DNA of 64,000 bases from Anthracocystis setariae (GCA_928724745.1 CAKMXJ010000039.1:992001-1056000); one strand, 5' to 3'; shown: positions 11,201 to 21,026, counted from the stretch's first letter. Notes: generated by a model from the sequence alone, not told the origin. Numbers and translations are program-made.

Positions 11201-12522
11201 CCGACTTGCTTTCGAGCAGTGTCGATGCAAAGCAAAACAATGGCGACACTGGCAGCCGACCAGCACCACCGCTCAAGCAGCCAAGCACGCACGTCAAGCA
11301 TGAAGTATTCAAGATCCTTCCGATCGATGTGCTCGAAGAAGGGCGTGACGTTTACGATGGATTCGATGGCTTCTTTGATTCGGACACGTTTGTCGCTACA
11401 TCGGGCCAGGTTCAACGCCGTTCTGTCACGCTGCTGTCTGCGCCGCCGCTGTTGCAGATCCAGCTGCAACGTGTCCAGTACGACCGAGTCACGATGCGGG
11501 CGTTCAAGTCGCAGGCGCATTTGGAGATGCCCGAAACGCTCCACGTCGATCGGTACATGGATCTTGATCCGAGCGATGCTTCGAATGCAGAGCGTATCGC
11601 CAAGCGGCTCGATTATCAGGCCAAGCGGCGTAGGATCGAGGAGCTGCGTGCCAAGCTCGCTGCATGCAAGGATGGGGTCAACTTCCATCTGACGCAAACG
11701 CTCAGTCAGGCGGCAGATGCGGTGGAAGAGTTGGCGAGATTGCCACCTCTGGCTGATCTTGCAGCGCGGTTGGTCGAGATTCAGGCTGAGAGCACTGAGT
11801 CGGCAGCTGCAGTTGATGTGATGCCGACGTCGCCACGGAGTCAGGCCAAGCAGGCTGCATCTCAGTTCGAAGAGGAAGCGACTACCTCAGCTGGTCCAAG
11901 GAGCAATGCCGCGGGGGCCGCAACGAACGGGATCGAGAGTGCTGCCAGTGGCGAGGAGTTTGCTCCGGCATTTTCTTCGCTCATCGACCCTGGTTTTGGT
12001 ACTATGCTGCGTGACGAAGCCAAGCTGCTGCGCGAGCAGGTCAAGGGGGCCAAGGAGGAGATCGAGAAGCTCAAGGCCGAGATGGGATCGATCTGGGCGG
12101 ATGAACGGCAGTACGCCTATCGGCTCGTTGCGGTGTTTATGCATCGCGGGGAGGCAAGTCATGGACATTACTTCCTCAACTTGCGCGGAGGTGGGGCGGA
12201 CAGCAAATGGTTCAAGTTCAACGACTCGGCGGTGACACCGACAACGCAAGATCAGGTGCTGAGGGATCGTTCGGGTGCCACACCGTATCTGGTAACGTAT
12301 GTACGGGAGGATTATTTGGCGCTCATCGACCCCATCTGTCGTCAGCTTGACATCGAGGCCAAGATGGATAGGGAGCAGGGGAATTTGCAGAGGGGGGTGA
12401 AGCAGGATGAGGTCGTCGAGGTGGGCAAGCCTTTGGTTGTGACCGACGCGATCGGGGGTGGGGATGATGTCGGCAACAGTTGTGAAAGTCCAGTCAAGCG
12501 TGCACGCACAGATGATCTCTAG
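8227..12522 (+). CDS. UBP2: UBP2/USP25-28-type ubiquitin carboxyl-terminal hydrolase
   Basis: A cysteine deubiquitinase of the USP (peptidase C19) family, 1431 aa from the ATG at 8227 (context ACCATGG). The upstream open frame lacks a convincing ATG. The Cys box lies at residues about 723-745 (AGIDNIGNTCYLNSVLQYFF) with catalytic Cys732. The His box (SHGHYFLNLR) places the catalytic His at 1314. About 580 residues separate them and include acidic and Ala-rich inserts and a coiled coil near residues 1240-1300. That spacing and the roughly 700-residue N-terminal region fit UBP2, which in yeast trims K63-linked chains with the ligase Rsp5. The C-terminal KRAR stretch could be a nuclear signal (inference). 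It converges on GCLM with 89 bp between stops. Confidence 0.9.
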   Translation: MGMHRRSLTPIDIVDNVTQPNVSDAQASTRSHAHAQMGTIDIAIDQHDPSTLLQSQRSVPLQPTISPVPSKDTFGASLARSIGISDAPPSPPPAYDHALQPLTETSIPNSTVLTPAPTYRLLLPTALHDSGLLFNPQFTLSRLRVVRDSAKQAETAATTSAASTNAISHTVSPPSVAQIEACKPHPDALFVAETLEWRLILDQSDIDRSSPPNLTLYDAYHLFDACNLVPGSVSIFETVPTSIPAQDQQNPVQLLERYSPLTPDAPLPVLEEFNAHKCWMTGKRLLSSPPDSIVTVIDRHLLMQFKESRELNPAVGLTGTETFVRALRVLLRIIGNFVHGERRAAPTSSATLTQKLGWDEHTRQILHTLGWKEDRMADGRNAILPPLMGSAAKKDSTEAMPSTLPSDSTTSADLPIILQRHIRAWIELSVWLAFHLQQLRKSKPTSSLADASEPSLSTRVIVESASESILDMIGERQDHIDTSLPTDLSAATLEALFTLGASSRTRDELVKFSYLFNLEASPARADELFACLDEVYSNQRRTSRLLEELVAYERNQGKFSPRDLDKAYDRLHLSTLHLGPDTARDSIPIDFIVDNYKARAREVLINADAAEHAAVKGALKIISAHLGNPDRLVQLLDEDVEMDVDQAYSMLDANPELDDATILAVFDLYVADAPSRQDLLRHALRAIAEDRKSEYLRHFLRTGEKDASTSEGWQQMPSADVPAGIDNIGNTCYLNSVLQYFFSITEIRHRVLQAASTVRADAGLSDSATDQGGDDERRVGGQRITPRELQRSRRFVAQLGELFHQLIHVNALSVRPERELAYLALVSSRAEELEAELNTVTENPDAESATPQGVSVPFSDPAEIEDAPGNSPTAETDLMDTTPDTVAAIQALAPTGSTSAPPLPPRPTREVPEATIPPHARRNSLMQLGAQQDVSECLDNCMFQLEVALAISKQVVENNMDVDGNDNLSSAGGGEDLLTNLFLGKTCQRIEPDLLSSSVDAKQNNGDTGSRPAPPLKQPSTHVKHEVFKILPIDVLEEGRDVYDGFDGFFDSDTFVATSGQVQRRSVTLLSAPPLLQIQLQRVQYDRVTMRAFKSQAHLEMPETLHVDRYMDLDPSDASNAERIAKRLDYQAKRRRIEELRAKLAACKDGVNFHLTQTLSQAADAVEELARLPPLADLAARLVEIQAESTESAAAVDVMPTSPRSQAKQAASQFEEEATTSAGPRSNAAGAATNGIESAASGEEFAPAFSSLIDPGFGTMLRDEAKLLREQVKGAKEEIEKLKAEMGSIWADERQYAYRLVAVFMHRGEASHGHYFLNLRGGGADSKWFKFNDSAVTPTTQDQVLRDRSGATPYLVTYVREDYLALIDPICRQLDIEAKMDREQGNLQRGVKQDEVVEVGKPLVVTDAIGGGDDVGNSCESPVKRARTDDL

Positions 12523-12611
12523 GCCACAAACACCGTTCATCTCGGCATAGAAAGCCATTATGTGAAGTTTTCTTGGTACCTAACGATAACATGAAGTATG
12601 CTGCGAGAAAA

Positions 12612-13889
12612 TCACTCGGATTCAACAAAGACAATGTAACCTTTGTCGGCGAGAACGCCACGATCTCTGATGAGGGTAGTATATTTGAGGGCCCACTTTG
12701 GCTTGAGGTTGGCGGTTGAGTGCAAGTGTGGTGGTAATTTGAGTTTGAATTCGTCCATCAAGGCTGGCAGGGTTCTTTGCGGGAGGATGTCCTTTCTGTC
12801 GCTGTGGGCCACGAGTTGGATGCCCATGTGGGAGCAATATTGGTCGAATTGACGATCAAAGGCGCAGGGGTCTTGTTTGACGTTGATCGAGACGAGTCTT
12901 GGACGTCGGGATGGGGTGGGGAGCGTATATTCCAAGTTCCATAATGAGCCAGTTTCGTGTTGGTGCGAAGCGATGATCGAGGTCGAGGCAACATCCGAGT
13001 TGGCTAGGGTCGGGTGAGGGGTGCTAGCCGAGGCAGAGGTGACGTCGACGGTGGTGGTGGAGAGCGGGATGGCAGGAGAGAACAGCGGTGTGCTTGGTGG
13101 TTGGATGGGTGGTTGGAGCGAAGATAGCAAAAGGTCAAGATTGGACGGCGAGATATCGGAGAGGCCGAGAGAGAAGAGCTGTGGATTCATCGAGACACTC
13201 TGCCAGACATCCTTGACTTGGTCCAACCACACCGCCTCTGCCTTCTGTGGTGCCACGCCAGCATCGGATGACGATTGGAAGTGCATGTGCGGTTTCGAGT
13301 CCAGATCGAGGGTGGGAAACGCCAAGACGAGCGTATCGACTGTAATGATGCCAGTAGTGCTAGTGAACCGCCTCAACGCATCGTCGACCCGATCCGGCGA
13401 AAGATCCGAGGAATCAAGGAAGAAGAACTTGGCAGTGATCTCGTACGAGCTCCTGTGGTCTGGTGAACACGGATCGGCGATGGGGTTGGTGATGGTGGCG
13501 GGATTGGGCAAAGATAGTGTGGCGGATCGAGCATCCCAATGGTAGGAGATGTAAGGGTGCTCCTGATCGCCTGTGGGGAAAAAGCCCTTGATGACGGCTG
13601 GTGAAGGCGATGTCGAAGTGGAAACTTCGTTGGGATGCTGAGATGATGGGGTGGTGGTGGGCATGGTTGCCAGAGGATCGCATCCAGAGCCAGCACCCGA
13701 GTTGGAGGTGCTCGGAGTGTAGTCATCCTCGTGGCCGTCGAGTGCAAAGTGAAGTGTCTGATGAATTGCATGTGCCAACTCTCCATCTGCCGATGGCTTG
13801 AGCGAGCGCGAAACGTCGTGGGTGTGGATGTAGAGCGAGCGACAGGCGTCGCTGCCACTTTGTGCTGTCGTTGTTTCGGTGGCTGCCAT
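12612..13889 (-). CDS. Glutamate-cysteine ligase regulatory (modifier) subunit
   Basis: 425 aa, ATG at 13889, no intron. Blocks line up in order with animal GCLM: ELAHAIHQTLHFAL near the N-terminus, YEITAKFFFLDSSDLS, VDTLVLAFPTLD, a WLDQVKDVWQS helix followed by LFSLGLSDIS, then FDQYCSHMGIQLVAHSD and a C-terminal WALKYTTLIRDRGVLADKGYIVF. The fold is that of aldo-keto reductases, but the family regulates the catalytic subunit in the first, rate-limiting step of glutathione synthesis rather than acting as an enzyme. The fungal protein is longer than the human one (274 aa) because of Ser/Thr/Pro-rich inserts around residues 60-115 and 255-310. It diverges from VPS8 over a 588-bp region that holds short repeats. 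Confidence 0.9.
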   Translation of the reverse strand: MAATETTTAQSGSDACRSLYIHTHDVSRSLKPSADGELAHAIHQTLHFALDGHEDDYTPSTSNSGAGSGCDPLATMPTTTPSSQHPNEVSTSTSPSPAVIKGFFPTGDQEHPYISYHWDARSATLSLPNPATITNPIADPCSPDHRSSYEITAKFFFLDSSDLSPDRVDDALRRFTSTTGIITVDTLVLAFPTLDLDSKPHMHFQSSSDAGVAPQKAEAVWLDQVKDVWQSVSMNPQLFSLGLSDISPSNLDLLLSSLQPPIQPPSTPLFSPAIPLSTTTVDVTSASASTPHPTLANSDVASTSIIASHQHETGSLWNLEYTLPTPSRRPRLVSINVKQDPCAFDRQFDQYCSHMGIQLVAHSDRKDILPQRTLPALMDEFKLKLPPHLHSTANLKPKWALKYTTLIRDRGVLADKGYIVFVESE

Positions 13890-14477
13890 GGTATTATTAG
13901 ATGGAGTATGGTGGTGAGAAGAAGGAGTGCCTACTCTACTTTTTTTTGGTGCTAAAGTCCGTTCGCTCGCCTCGATCCGTCGGACTGGAATTCGGAGGCT
14001 TGCTGCCTACACAGTGATATCGTGAATCGTGAATCGTGAATCGTGAATCGGCAATGCAAGTCGCCTCTTCAGCTTGGCCCCTTTGTCACTTTGTCACTGT
14101 GACTTCGAGCTCGGCTCCGTCCCAAATCCAAATGTGAATTTTACATCAAATTGCAGGTCTAACATTAGGCCTCTTTAATCCGAAACGCACGGCCGCACTT
14201 TGGATCGCTGATCAACAACCTCCACGCCAAGCTCACGTTCTCTCAACGGAGCATCCGAAACATCCGCTGCCGCCAGACTGACATCTTGCTGGTCTTGTTC
14301 GGCATCCCTCCGACCTATCTGTCACCTATCTCGTCATCGCTCCCACCAACGCTGCGTGCAAGTCAGCTCATCAAATCACACGACGATATGTCCATCCGCT
14401 AGGCATCCACCGCTCGATCGACAAAGCACTGCAACTTGTCACAGCACCAGCTTCGTTGCTGGCAGCTCAAGCCAAGC
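13890..14477. promoter_or_regulatory. Divergent intergenic region GCLM/VPS8 with short repeats
   Basis: 588 bp between the two ATGs. It contains a T-tract (about 13938-13946), a fourfold tandem heptamer CGTGAAT at 14021-14048, a doubled TTTGTCAC at about 14082-14097, and the perfect palindrome GTCAC-T-GTGAC at 14093-14103. No coding potential is visible. Confidence 0.55.
14021..14048 (+). repeat. Tandem heptamer (CGTGAAT) x4
   Basis: Four exact head-to-tail copies of CGTGAAT, immediately preceded by a related GTGATAT. It lies in the shared promoter region of GCLM and VPS8. It could be a clustered factor site or a simple replication-slippage array. Confidence 0.9.
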
Positions 14478-17400
14478 ATGGAGCGCAACCACTCCAATGA
14501 CTCTAATCCTTGGGGTGCCGAACCTTCGTATGCTCAGCGCATATCCTCCTATCATATCCAGCAGGACCAAAACTATGATCGACAGATGCAAGATGCGCTA
14601 GCGTCGCCTCCATCTTGCCATCCGAATGGCTTGCATGAGCCCGCCAGCACATCCACGGATGAGACCCATCATGCTAACGATGCCGCCCAACACCACGACT
14701 ATGAGGACGACGACGATGATGATGATGATGAAAATGATGATGATGATGATCAGTTCGTGTATCAAGGCGTCGATACGACGGCACGGCCCTCCACCTCTAC
14801 CCCGGACGACAGCAACGTATCCAGCATGAACTCGGACACATACAGCGCCAAGCTCAAAGACATCCTCGGAAGCGATGACGAAGCCGATGACCAAGATGCA
14901 GCCCCAATCCTCGATGCGATGTCGCAGACTCCCACCTCTCCGACAACGCAAAAGGGAGCACTGCCACCAGCGGAAGTCGATGTAGCATCCAATGCCACAC
15001 CACGCCATGTCAACGCAGCGCTCAGTGACGATGGTTCTTCCTTTCGATACCCAGCTCAACTTCCTCACGATGCCAGCTTCGACACCAAATCTGCATCGTC
15101 TTCTCAGCGCGATCACGCTCGTCAGCGCATACCATCCCACCCATCGTCGTCACGCGTCTTTACACCCAGATCGACCTCCGGCACTGGTCTTTCTCTTCTG
15201 CGTCAGTCCAACACCATCTCGGCATCGACCCCGCAACGTCCATTCGCGTATCCATCCTTGTCGAGGCTGCGTGCTTCCGTCGGTCGAGCCTCCAGTGCAT
15301 CGCTTGCACTTCCAAAACATCTCGCTGCCGAAACTGGCACATCTTCCGCCGAAGCTCCTGGCTCGCCAGCGTCTTCATCGTCTGTCAGAAAGGCTCGCTC
15401 GCCTTTGCCTCTTGAGTTCACGGCAAACCGTCTTGCTGCGGCTGCGCAATCGTCCAGAGATGATGATGCCAGTCGATCTGCCATCGCAGAATCTTCCGTC
15501 ACCCAGCGATCCCGCCAAAGTTCCTTCTCTACCACCGTCAGTGGCACCAACGGCGCTCACAATAAGCGCCGGCGACCGCGTGTCTCGTTCCCATACGGTG
15601 GCACTTTGAACGGTGCGACATTGCCCACGGCCGAAAGCGCCACTTCCCTTTTCAGCGATCGAGCCTCGTCTTCTTCGGTCCGACATTTGGGCCACACGAC
15701 TGTGCTCGGCGGCGGCGAACAAGATGATCCCAAGGATTCCATCACCAACCTCAAGGAGACCTATACAAACGAACGACACGAACTCAGCCGCGACTTTGTC
15801 AAGTGGTCTGCATTGCGGAGCATCGTTACCAATGCCAAGTCGTCCCCCCAAGCCGTCGATCCAGTCCCAACAGTACTTGCTATTGCTGGCGGTCTTCTTG
15901 CTGTCGGTACCCAGAGCGGAAAGACCATCGTCTGTGACTTTGCCCAAGAGCCCATCGCCTCATGTGGTCATGATGGGCGCGGCCATGGCGACGCAGTCAC
16001 GGCACTTGCTTTCTCCTCGGACCACTCCTTTCTCGGCGTTGGACATGCATCCGGCAACATCTTTCTGTACGAACTGTCCAACCCAGGTCGAGCCGCTCGT
16101 CACGTAGCTCCCGTCCCGCTCGCTTCCGTGAAAGCAGGCAAGCGCGAAGGTCATCTTTCCGGCTCTGCCATTGTTCATATCGGCTTCATAGGACTTCGTC
16201 ACACTGCCATCGTCACCGCCGACAACAAAGGCCTTGCCTTCTACCACGCACTCGGCAAGATCCTCGGCGTAAGCTCCAACGATACCCTTCGATTGCTTGG
16301 CAAGTATCCGCAGTACGAACATGAAGATGAGCTTGGCCTCAACGACGGCAAAAAGCGCAACACCATCTTCCAGCTCAGCCCGCTGCCCCTGGGTCCTCGA
16401 CCGCATGCAGCCGACGAAACTACGTTTGTAGCCATGATCACACCCACCAAGATGGTCCTCGTCGGCCTCAAATCATCGCCACGCACATGGTACCGCAAGG
16501 TGAATCGTGCCTCAGGTGTCACCCCAGCTGCAGAGAAACTTGATGCTATGATTCAATCGCAACAGGAGACAATGCAGGAGCCGGGATGCCTCGCATGGTA
16601 CCCAGCATCGACAGAGACTGACGGTCAGCGACGTCGCAAGACCAATCCGATCCTCGCTTTCTCGTTTGGACCGACCCTGCATCTCGTACGATTGGTGGTG
16701 CGCAAAGTGCAACAACGTCAAGAACTCAAGATCTCGCGTGATCCTTCGATGCAACCGCCGAATGCCGTCACTGAGGAAGTCGACCCGGTGGAGTTGACTG
16801 GCGAACACGGCATCGAAGAACCAGACCATATCGTGGCCTTGCAGTGGTTCAGCCCGGATCTGCTTTTGTTGACCACCAGATCAGGCTTGGCGCTGTTCGA
16901 CTGCCGTGCAGGCAAAGTCACCGAGCGCATGAGAAGTGGCAGTGCCGCCGCCATCCTGTCCAAGACGATGGAGCAACGATACTACGACGCTGTGCTTCTT
17001 GGCAAGCCATACGATCCTCACGCCGAGCCGCAGGATGAAAGCATGGATTCGATCGAGAGAGGGCACACTCGGTCGTGGGCGATCAACCACAGCGTCCGCA
17101 TCTCGAAAGGTCGATCCTTCTTTCTCACCCGCAACGACTTGGTCGTCGGCACGCTTCTGTCATGGGCAGACCGCTTGCTCCTCTACGTCTCGCAGGGTGA
17201 CTTCTTAGCGGCGATCGAGCTGGCCACCCTCTTCCATCAGGGCAAGTTCCTTGGCTCGGCTGTTGGGCTTCCCTCCGATCCTCACGAGCGCACCCGCATC
17301 GTGGCAGATAAGCTGAGAGAGCTCATGTCTGCTTCCGCCGAGTATGCGTTTTCACCGGAACGACTTATTGATTCGACCCATGTCACTCCCGATGGCCGAG

Positions 17401-20400
17401 GAGTCGACCGTACATCGCTCTTCCAAGGTCTTGCACGTGTCTGTGCGCGCGCATGTCTCTCGCTGGGTGATCTGGGGTTCCTTTTCGATACCCTCTACGA
17501 CAAGTACGAAGACAACGGCATCGAGGCCATCTTTGTGGGTCAGATGGAAGATTTCATCGTGTCGGGCGAGCTACGCACGCTGCCCATCCCCGTGGTGCAG
17601 AGACTTGTTGCGTTCCGACGAGACAGGCAGGAGTACGACCAAGCAGAGCGGATCATTTGGCATGTCAATCCGAAATCGCTCGACCTGGATCAAGCACTGT
17701 CGCTGTGCCTCGATCGACGTCTGTACGATGCGTTGATCTACGTATTCAATGCTGCGCTGGACGACTTTGTCTCGCCTCTCATCGAGATGTTGCATCCTGT
17801 GCGCCGCGTGATCGAGCGCCGCCGCCAACAGCTTCATTCACTTTCCACGGCAGACTTGGACGACCCGTATGCTCATATCCGCGTCTCTGATCGAGCTGAA
17901 TCATCCACCGATGCAGATGGACTATCCGAATGGGAGCGCGAGGAGCGCGATCTGGAAGACGGATATCGCGTCTTTTCGTACCTGTCGGTCATCCTCACTG
18001 GCAACCGCTATCCGAGCCAAGAACCTTTCGAGCAGGACGAGCAAGCCAGCAAGGCAAAGAACTCGATATACGCGTTCGTCTTCTCAGGTAGCTGCACGCT
18101 GTGGCCTCCTGGCCCAGGCGGCAAGCTGGTGCTCTACGGATTGCATGACGGTGACAGCCATGAGCCAGCAAGCGAGACAGGCGAGAACGACGGCGAGCAG
18201 GAACCCATTTATCCTTACTTGCGTCTGCTGCTCGAGTTCGACGCAGAGGCGTTCCTCGATGCCCTGGATCTGGCGTTCGAGGATGGCTTCCTCGACGACG
18301 AGGATGTCGTGGGCAAGAGGATCAGCCGGCAGCTCATCGTAGATATTCTTTTCGAGCTGACCAGCTCACACACATCTGACGGCCGAAGCTTGCACTCGAT
18401 TCCTGACTCGATCCAGTCGTCGCAGCAGCACGGCGTCGATGTGCACCGCCCACAAGAGGGCAAGTCGCCAAACCTTCCCTTGATGGCGCGCGTGTTCGTC
18501 AACATCTTTGTCGCGCGCAATGCGCCCAAATATCCGCAGTTCATCCATCTTTCGCAGCAGAAGGTGGAGATTCTGTTGCGATCCCTCGCTCTGCCAACGG
18601 CAGGAAGTGAACAGGACGATGTCGAGGTGCTGGAATGCACTCACGGCGACCGAGAGCTTGCTGCCGAATGCCTGTTGTCACACTACAAGCCGCGATTCGA
18701 TGACGGTTGGCTTGACATCTTCGAGCGCGCCTCGTTCCATCGCATCTTACGATCGGCATTTAGACTGGAGAAGAAGTGGGATCGCTTGCTTGGCATGTAC
18801 CTTCGAGAGTATCTGCAGACAGACTCACCGTTTGCAGCTGAAGCTTTCGAGGACGACCCTCGAGAAGGAGCGGTGAAGGGCTCTGGCAGGGATGCATTTG
18901 CGCACTTCGAAGAGACTCTCTTCAATGCAGCACGAAAGGATACGCCGGACCGGGAAGTGCTGGCGTCTCGTTTGCATGAGCAGCTTTCCGATTACATCAT
19001 CGACCTGCTCGATCTGGATGCGCTCAAGACCGCCAGTCTGCTGGATCGATTCTTCCCAAACCAGCACGAGCAGGTGCTGCATAGGTTGGCCGAGCTCGAC
19101 GAGAAGCGCTTGCTGCTGTACTTGCAGTGCTTTTTTGAGCCGCTGCACGTCAGCAAGGCGGCTCAACACGCTGCTGCGCAACGCCAGCCGGGACAAGCAG
19201 ACGCAAACGATTTGGGCTGGGCGGACGTAGCTCAGGCTTCTGTGAGCGCAACGTACAATGCTGATGTCGGTCGAGCTGACCCGGACCACCTCGATACCAA
19301 AGAGCGTCAAGTCTACATCGATCTGCTCTGCCGCTACGATCCCGAAGGGGTCGTTCGCAACCTCGATGCTCGAGGTGCCAGCTACTTTGACCTGGAACGG
19401 CTTGTCCGGGCAGGACGCAGCAGCCATGTTGCGATCGACGGATCGAGAGTTGCAAGGAACAGCGATGCTGTGCTGTGGGCGCTGGACCGCATGGGACGTT
19501 CGAAGGAGGCGTTCGAAGAGCTCGACACGGCTTGCGCCAGGACCGCAGACTCGCTGGTGTTCATCGCATCTTGCACCGATCAGCCTCTGGTGGCTGCGGA
19601 AGAGCTGCTTGGCGACGTGCGTAGGTGCGTCAATGTGGCAGTTCGGCTGTGTATCGAGCGTGCCAATGCGTTCGGTGGCGGTCACGACAGCGAGGAGGAG
19701 GATGGCGCGGTTGGCGTGCCCAAGCAGGCTACAGGGAGGCTCGATACGGACGAAGTGTGGTACCGTCTGTTGCGCAGTCTTGTGCGTCTAGTTCATGATG
19801 TTGCGCAGCTTGGTGCCGACTCGAAAGGAAGCGCACAGCCAGGGACGACGGAACGACCGAAACAGCTGCTGAACGGCGTGCACGATATTGTGCAGGATAC
19901 ACTCGACGATCTGATCTCTTCGACAGCAGCTGAGGCCGTCTCGTTCCCGGCGCTATTCCGTCGGCTCACTGGCTCCGGCACCGAGACCAGAACGTCGGGC
20001 AAAGGCGAGGCTGGTGTAGCCGAAAACTATGCCGAGATTCGCTCCGTGTTGGACGGAATGCTGTCGGCCTATCATTTGCGATCTGAGCTGCTTGGAATTA
20101 CGAACAAGCTGTTCGATCGAGACACATACCATCAATTCCGTCGGCTGCATGCACAGCGTCGCCACGGCTGGCGACCTGCAGGTGGGTCGTCGACGTGGTG
20201 CGCTGGTTGCAATGTGATCCTCGTCGGTCCCAAGCGCGGCACGCTCGCTAGCAACGCGAATGGCAAGGGCACGAATTCGCGACAAGCTGCTCCCACGATG
20301 GCAGCAGTCGACGTCGATGGTCTGCGACGAAAAGCGTTGCAGCAATCGCGCGCACCGTCGTTCTGCGGATCGCCAATGCTGCGCCGTACTAGCGGTAGCA

Positions 20401-21026
20401 TGCTCACTCCGTCGACGACGCTTCTGCAGCATGCTCACCGACGCGCCAAGTCGCCGTACGACGACAAGGCTGCGCCTCTCGCGTCGCCGCGCATCGACAA
20501 GGGCAAGGGAGTGGTACGATCTGCGTCGAGTGAATACTTTTACCAGAATGGCGAGAGTGGCGGAGTGGGATGGGGTGGCAGCGGTGAGGGGGCGGAATTG
20601 AGCGAGGTGGATGGGTATTTTGCTGGCGAATTGGAAGGACGACGTTTGAATTGGAACCTGAATGGGATGGGAAGCAGCATGATGCGATCGAATTCGGGGA
20701 TCTCGTTGCGGATCAATGACGAGCCGCAGCGCTCACGGGAGGAGAGGAACGGCAAAGAAGAAGAGGATGAGAGCGAGGATGGAGGGGTGGTGGAAGATGG
20801 TGATGGGACATTGACGCCGTCGCAGTTTGGACTGGGTGTGCAGATGGGACAGCAGAATGGATGGGCGCATGAGGGTGGTGACTCGAGTTTCGACGTCACG
20901 CTCGACAGCAGCATAGATGCCGGGCAGAGCAAGGAGGAGGAGAGGATCGTGGTGCAAAAGAGCGGACTGATGTATCATGAGAGTTGCTGGAAGCGCATCC
21001 TACCCGAGTCTGGCATGGAGCTGTAG
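14478..21026 (+). CDS. VPS8: CORVET subunit VPS8
   Basis: 2182 aa from the ATG at 14478 (context AAGCATGG); the 14 codons upstream start only at a TTG. The first 430 residues are Ser/Asp-rich and disordered, with a DDDDDDDDEN run near residue 85. A WD40-type beta-propeller starts near residue 450 (VLAIAGGLLAVGTQSGKTIVCD, VTALAFSSDHSFLGVGHASG, HTAIVTADNKGLAFYH), which is diagnostic for Vps8. A long clathrin-repeat-like helical region follows to about residue 1900. Vps8 binds Rab5-GTP and recruits CORVET for early-endosome tethering. Only part of the C-terminal RING-like module is recognisable: Cys1908-x2-Cys1911, then about 256 residues later His2167-x2-Cys2170. The protein is much longer than yeast Vps8 (about 1270 aa). 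It converges on the dUTPase gene with 89 bp between stops. Confidence 0.93.
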   Translation: MERNHSNDSNPWGAEPSYAQRISSYHIQQDQNYDRQMQDALASPPSCHPNGLHEPASTSTDETHHANDAAQHHDYEDDDDDDDDENDDDDDQFVYQGVDTTARPSTSTPDDSNVSSMNSDTYSAKLKDILGSDDEADDQDAAPILDAMSQTPTSPTTQKGALPPAEVDVASNATPRHVNAALSDDGSSFRYPAQLPHDASFDTKSASSSQRDHARQRIPSHPSSSRVFTPRSTSGTGLSLLRQSNTISASTPQRPFAYPSLSRLRASVGRASSASLALPKHLAAETGTSSAEAPGSPASSSSVRKARSPLPLEFTANRLAAAAQSSRDDDASRSAIAESSVTQRSRQSSFSTTVSGTNGAHNKRRRPRVSFPYGGTLNGATLPTAESATSLFSDRASSSSVRHLGHTTVLGGGEQDDPKDSITNLKETYTNERHELSRDFVKWSALRSIVTNAKSSPQAVDPVPTVLAIAGGLLAVGTQSGKTIVCDFAQEPIASCGHDGRGHGDAVTALAFSSDHSFLGVGHASGNIFLYELSNPGRAARHVAPVPLASVKAGKREGHLSGSAIVHIGFIGLRHTAIVTADNKGLAFYHALGKILGVSSNDTLRLLGKYPQYEHEDELGLNDGKKRNTIFQLSPLPLGPRPHAADETTFVAMITPTKMVLVGLKSSPRTWYRKVNRASGVTPAAEKLDAMIQSQQETMQEPGCLAWYPASTETDGQRRRKTNPILAFSFGPTLHLVRLVVRKVQQRQELKISRDPSMQPPNAVTEEVDPVELTGEHGIEEPDHIVALQWFSPDLLLLTTRSGLALFDCRAGKVTERMRSGSAAAILSKTMEQRYYDAVLLGKPYDPHAEPQDESMDSIERGHTRSWAINHSVRISKGRSFFLTRNDLVVGTLLSWADRLLLYVSQGDFLAAIELATLFHQGKFLGSAVGLPSDPHERTRIVADKLRELMSASAEYAFSPERLIDSTHVTPDGRGVDRTSLFQGLARVCARACLSLGDLGFLFDTLYDKYEDNGIEAIFVGQMEDFIVSGELRTLPIPVVQRLVAFRRDRQEYDQAERIIWHVNPKSLDLDQALSLCLDRRLYDALIYVFNAALDDFVSPLIEMLHPVRRVIERRRQQLHSLSTADLDDPYAHIRVSDRAESSTDADGLSEWEREERDLEDGYRVFSYLSVILTGNRYPSQEPFEQDEQASKAKNSIYAFVFSGSCTLWPPGPGGKLVLYGLHDGDSHEPASETGENDGEQEPIYPYLRLLLEFDAEAFLDALDLAFEDGFLDDEDVVGKRISRQLIVDILFELTSSHTSDGRSLHSIPDSIQSSQQHGVDVHRPQEGKSPNLPLMARVFVNIFVARNAPKYPQFIHLSQQKVEILLRSLALPTAGSEQDDVEVLECTHGDRELAAECLLSHYKPRFDDGWLDIFERASFHRILRSAFRLEKKWDRLLGMYLREYLQTDSPFAAEAFEDDPREGAVKGSGRDAFAHFEETLFNAARKDTPDREVLASRLHEQLSDYIIDLLDLDALKTASLLDRFFPNQHEQVLHRLAELDEKRLLLYLQCFFEPLHVSKAAQHAAAQRQPGQADANDLGWADVAQASVSATYNADVGRADPDHLDTKERQVYIDLLCRYDPEGVVRNLDARGASYFDLERLVRAGRSSHVAIDGSRVARNSDAVLWALDRMGRSKEAFEELDTACARTADSLVFIASCTDQPLVAAEELLGDVRRCVNVAVRLCIERANAFGGGHDSEEEDGAVGVPKQATGRLDTDEVWYRLLRSLVRLVHDVAQLGADSKGSAQPGTTERPKQLLNGVHDIVQDTLDDLISSTAAEAVSFPALFRRLTGSGTETRTSGKGEAGVAENYAEIRSVLDGMLSAYHLRSELLGITNKLFDRDTYHQFRRLHAQRRHGWRPAGGSSTWCAGCNVILVGPKRGTLASNANGKGTNSRQAAPTMAAVDVDGLRRKALQQSRAPSFCGSPMLRRTSGSMLTPSTTLLQHAHRRAKSPYDDKAAPLASPRIDKGKGVVRSASSEYFYQNGESGGVGWGGSGEGAELSEVDGYFAGELEGRRLNWNLNGMGSSMMRSNSGISLRINDEPQRSREERNGKEEEDESEDGGVVEDGDGTLTPSQFGLGVQMGQQNGWAHEGGDSSFDVTLDSSIDAGQSKEEERIVVQKSGLMYHESCWKRILPESGMEL

